Shown here: positions 13,742 through 15,152 of the stretch, in pieces
Position numbering within the stretch: the first letter of the stretch is position 1
Layout: each line of letters starts with the position of its first letter
DNA from: an uncultured Lachnospiraceae bacterium
GTDB lineage: Bacteria; Bacillota; Clostridia; Lachnospirales; Lachnospiraceae
Assembly (NCBI GenBank): GCA_947631755.1
Contig: CANRMO010000038.1
Coordinates: 1-15,152 of the forward strand
Length of the DNA: 15,152 nt
Direction: 5' to 3'
Made by a program: the position numbers and the translations under genes
Notes under the pieces: generated by a model
Database searches by the model: none
What the model was told of the DNA's origin: nothing
Seen by the model: only the letters and a program-made list of their open reading frames with translations

Positions 13742-14248
13742 ATAAACGATTTAATGATTAACGAGCAGATACGTGATAAAGAAGTCCGCGTGATTGGCCC
13801 GGATGGTGAGCAGATTGGCGTTATGTCATCGAAAGAAGCATATTTCAAAGCAAAGGATGCCGGGCTGGATCTGGTGAAGATTTCGCCAAATGCGAAACCG
13901 CCGGTCTGCAAGATTGTGGATTATGGCAAGTATCGCTATGAACAGGCTCGTAGGGCAAAAGAGGCAAAGAAGAAACAGAGGATTGTGGAGACAAAGGAGA
14001 TCCGTCTGTCCCCGAACATTGATACCAACGATCTGAACACGAAGGTGAACCAGGCGAGAAAATTTCTGTCAAAGGGAAATAAACTCAAGGTTTCCCTGCG
14101 CTTCCGCGGCCGTGAGATGGCGCACAAAGACGTTGGTAAAGAGATCCTGGATTCTTTCTATGAGCAGTTAAATGAAGTTGCGGTTATTGATAAACCTGCC
14201 AAAATGGAAGGAAGAAGTATGGTAATGTTTTTATCAGCCACTAAATAA
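13742..14248 (+). CDS. infC: Translation initiation factor IF-3, probable AUA start
   Basis: IF-3 binds the 30S subunit, keeps it apart from 50S and checks the start codon. AGGAGG (13727-13732) is 9 nt from an in-frame AUA (13742), whereas the first ATG (13754, MINEQIRDKEVRVIG) is 21 nt away, too far. I therefore place the start at AUA, giving 168 residues. Non-AUG starts are known for infC (AUU in E. coli) and let IF-3 repress itself. Both domains are present: N-terminal about 5-80 (INEQIRDKEVRVIGPDGEQ, KPPVCKIVDYGKYRYE) and C-terminal about 88-168 (KEIRLSPNIDTNDLNTK, VSLRFRGREMAH). The annotated start may appear as ATG 13754 elsewhere. Confidence 0.95.
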   Translation: MNDLMINEQIRDKEVRVIGPDGEQIGVMSSKEAYFKAKDAGLDLVKISPNAKPPVCKIVDYGKYRYEQARRAKEAKKKQRIVETKEIRLSPNIDTNDLNTKVNQARKFLSKGNKLKVSLRFRGREMAHKDVGKEILDSFYEQLNEVAVIDKPAKMEGRSMVMFLSATK

Positions 14249-14266
14249 TAACGGAGGAATTGAATT

Positions 14267-14470
14267 ATGGCAAAACAGAAAATGAAAACAAAAAGAGCCG
14301 CTGCAAAGCGTTTCAAGCTTACCGGAACTGGCAAATTAAAGAGGAATAAGGCGAACAGAAGCCACATTCTGACAAAGAAGTCTCCGAAGAGAAAAAGAAA
14401 TCTGAGAAAACCGACTACCGTGGACGCGACAAATGTAAAGACAATGAAGAAGATCATGCCATACATTTAA
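14267..14470 (+). CDS. rpmI: 50S ribosomal protein L35 (bL35)
   Basis: The 67-residue, very basic protein starts MAKQKMKTKRAAAKRFKLTG and has the family features KANRSHILTKKSPKRKRNLRK and an IMPYI end. Length is normal. It assembles into the large ribosomal subunit. GGAGG (14253-14257) is 9 nt before ATG 14267, and the gene is 18 nt after infC in the conserved infC-rpmI-rplT order. Confidence 0.98.
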   Translation: MAKQKMKTKRAAAKRFKLTGTGKLKRNKANRSHILTKKSPKRKRNLRKPTTVDATNVKTMKKIMPYI

Positions 14471-14494
14471 TGGCGCAAAGGAGGGAAATGACAA

Positions 14495-14851
14495 ATGGCT
14501 AGAATCAAAGGCGGAATGAACGCAAAGAAAAAACATAAAAGAGTATTAAAGCTGGCAAAGGGCTACAGAGGCGCACGGAGTAAGCAGTACCGCATCGCCA
14601 AACAGTCAGTTATGCGTGCCCTGGAGGAGTCCTATAAGGGAAGAAAACAGCGCAAGAGACAGTTCAGACAGCTCTGGATCGCCCGTATCAATGCTGCTGC
14701 CAGGATTAATGGACTTTCTTACAGCAAATTTATGTATGGTTTAAAACTGGCGGAGGTCAATGTGAACCGCAAGATGCTCTCAGAGATGGCGATCAGTGAT
14801 CCGGAGGGGTTTGCCCAGCTGGTAGAGGTTGCCAAGGGTAAATTGGCATAA
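14495..14851 (+). CDS. rplT: 50S ribosomal protein L20 (bL20)
   Basis: The 118-residue protein is basic throughout its N-terminal half (MARIKGGMNAKKKHKRVLKL, KGYRGARSKQYRIAKQ). The folded C-terminal domain includes RQLWIARINAAARINGLSYS. Length is normal. L20 is needed early in 50S assembly and in B. subtilis binds its own operon leader. AAAGGAGG is at 14477-14484; an earlier ATG at 14488 stops after four codons, so ATG 14495 is the start. Confidence 0.98.
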   Translation: MARIKGGMNAKKKHKRVLKLAKGYRGARSKQYRIAKQSVMRALEESYKGRKQRKRQFRQLWIARINAAARINGLSYSKFMYGLKLAEVNVNRKMLSEMAISDPEGFAQLVEVAKGKLA

Positions 14852-14888
14852 AGACATATTTTGAGCATATATTTTTGATAAGATGTAA

Positions 14889-14920
14889 GGGTACTCTTGG
14901 CAGAGTACCCCTATTTGTTT
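14889..14920 (+). terminator. Terminator of the infC operon
   Basis: GGGTACTC (14889-14896) and GAGTACCC (14903-14910) are perfect complements around the loop TTGGCA, with a T-rich tail (14912-14920). It lies 38 nt after the rplT stop. Confidence 0.88.
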
Positions 14921-15004
14921 CCGCTGGGAACACAGGTCTTTTGTGAGTTGATTTTCAGATGTACTGCAGATGGGGATCATGAGATTGGATAAGAGGGTGA
15001 TTGG

Positions 15005-15152
15005 ATGAGATTTTGGAAAAAGAAGGCAGGGAAATGGATGGCGCTGGGACTTGCATGCGCTGTTTTGGCAGGGGAGTGCGCCCCGGCATTGTGGGGGGCG
15101 CGGCCGGTCAGGGCAGAGGCGGCGGCCCTGGGTGGGGGGGGATATTCTGGAG
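15005..15152 (+). CDS. Secreted protein N-terminus (signal peptide), cut by window end
   Basis: ATG 15005 has AAGAGGGTG (14991-14999) just upstream, and the frame is open for 49 codons to the window end. The start MRFWKKKAGKWM is followed by a hydrophobic core (ALGLACAVLAG) and then a stretch ending near VRA-EAAALGGGG, a Sec signal peptide. Two Cys are present but not in a proper lipobox. The GC-rich Gly run at the end suggests a linker. The mature protein lies outside the window. Confidence 0.6.
   Translation, partial: MRFWKKKAGKWMALGLACAVLAGECAPALWGARPVRAEAAALGGGGYSG

Noticed and set aside
1..15152. CRISPR array, tRNA or rRNA genes, insertion sequence or integrase
   Set aside because: I looked for regularly spaced repeats, cloverleaf features, transposase motifs and flanking inverted repeats and found none. 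The only tandem repeat is the short one before infC.

Overview
The window looks like a chromosomal segment of a low-to-mid GC Gram-positive anaerobe, most likely a Lachnospiraceae/Clostridia member. The reasons are strong AGGAGG-type ribosome binding sites, consensus sigma-A promoters with 17-bp spacers, a T-box in front of thrS, an infC-rpmI-rplT operon with an attenuator leader, and the DUF4190/DUF2752/DUF4234 small membrane proteins common in that family. This is inferred from gene content; no rRNA is present.

The first 3.6 kb is an AT-rich accessory region of secreted or cell-surface genes. It holds the 3' part of a helveticin-J-like protein, a BspA-type leucine-rich-repeat protein with an InlB-type repeat, and a secreted protein with a CBM2-like domain that looks truncated. 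It ends with a very short cationic-peptide reading frame whose frame continues past a TAG. A small charged orphan protein with a clear terminator (about 3634-3900) closes the region.

From 3948 to 8573 one apparent operon runs from a single promoter. Its first gene is a single-pass membrane protein resembling only the periplasmic P1 head of SecD. Three tightly packed genes follow: a compact UvrD-like SF1 helicase, a DarT-like (DUF4433) ADP-ribosyltransferase, and an ADP-ribosylglycohydrolase (DraG/ARH family) with an extra C-terminal region ending in a possible helix-turn-helix. The last two overlap at TAATG. I read them as a toxin-antitoxin or defence module of the DarTG type in which a DraG-fold hydrolase replaces the usual macrodomain antitoxin and a helicase is added. 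This is the most interesting part of the window.

From 8606 onward the sequence is core genome. It has a perfect promoter, a threonine T-box and thrS, followed by two DUF4190-like membrane proteins. Two minus-strand DUF2752 proteins with CPGCG motifs flank a plus-strand DUF4234 protein that has its own promoter and terminator. Then comes the infC-rpmI-rplT operon, with a consensus promoter, an attenuator leader and probably an AUA start codon for IF-3. The window ends in the signal peptide of another secreted protein.
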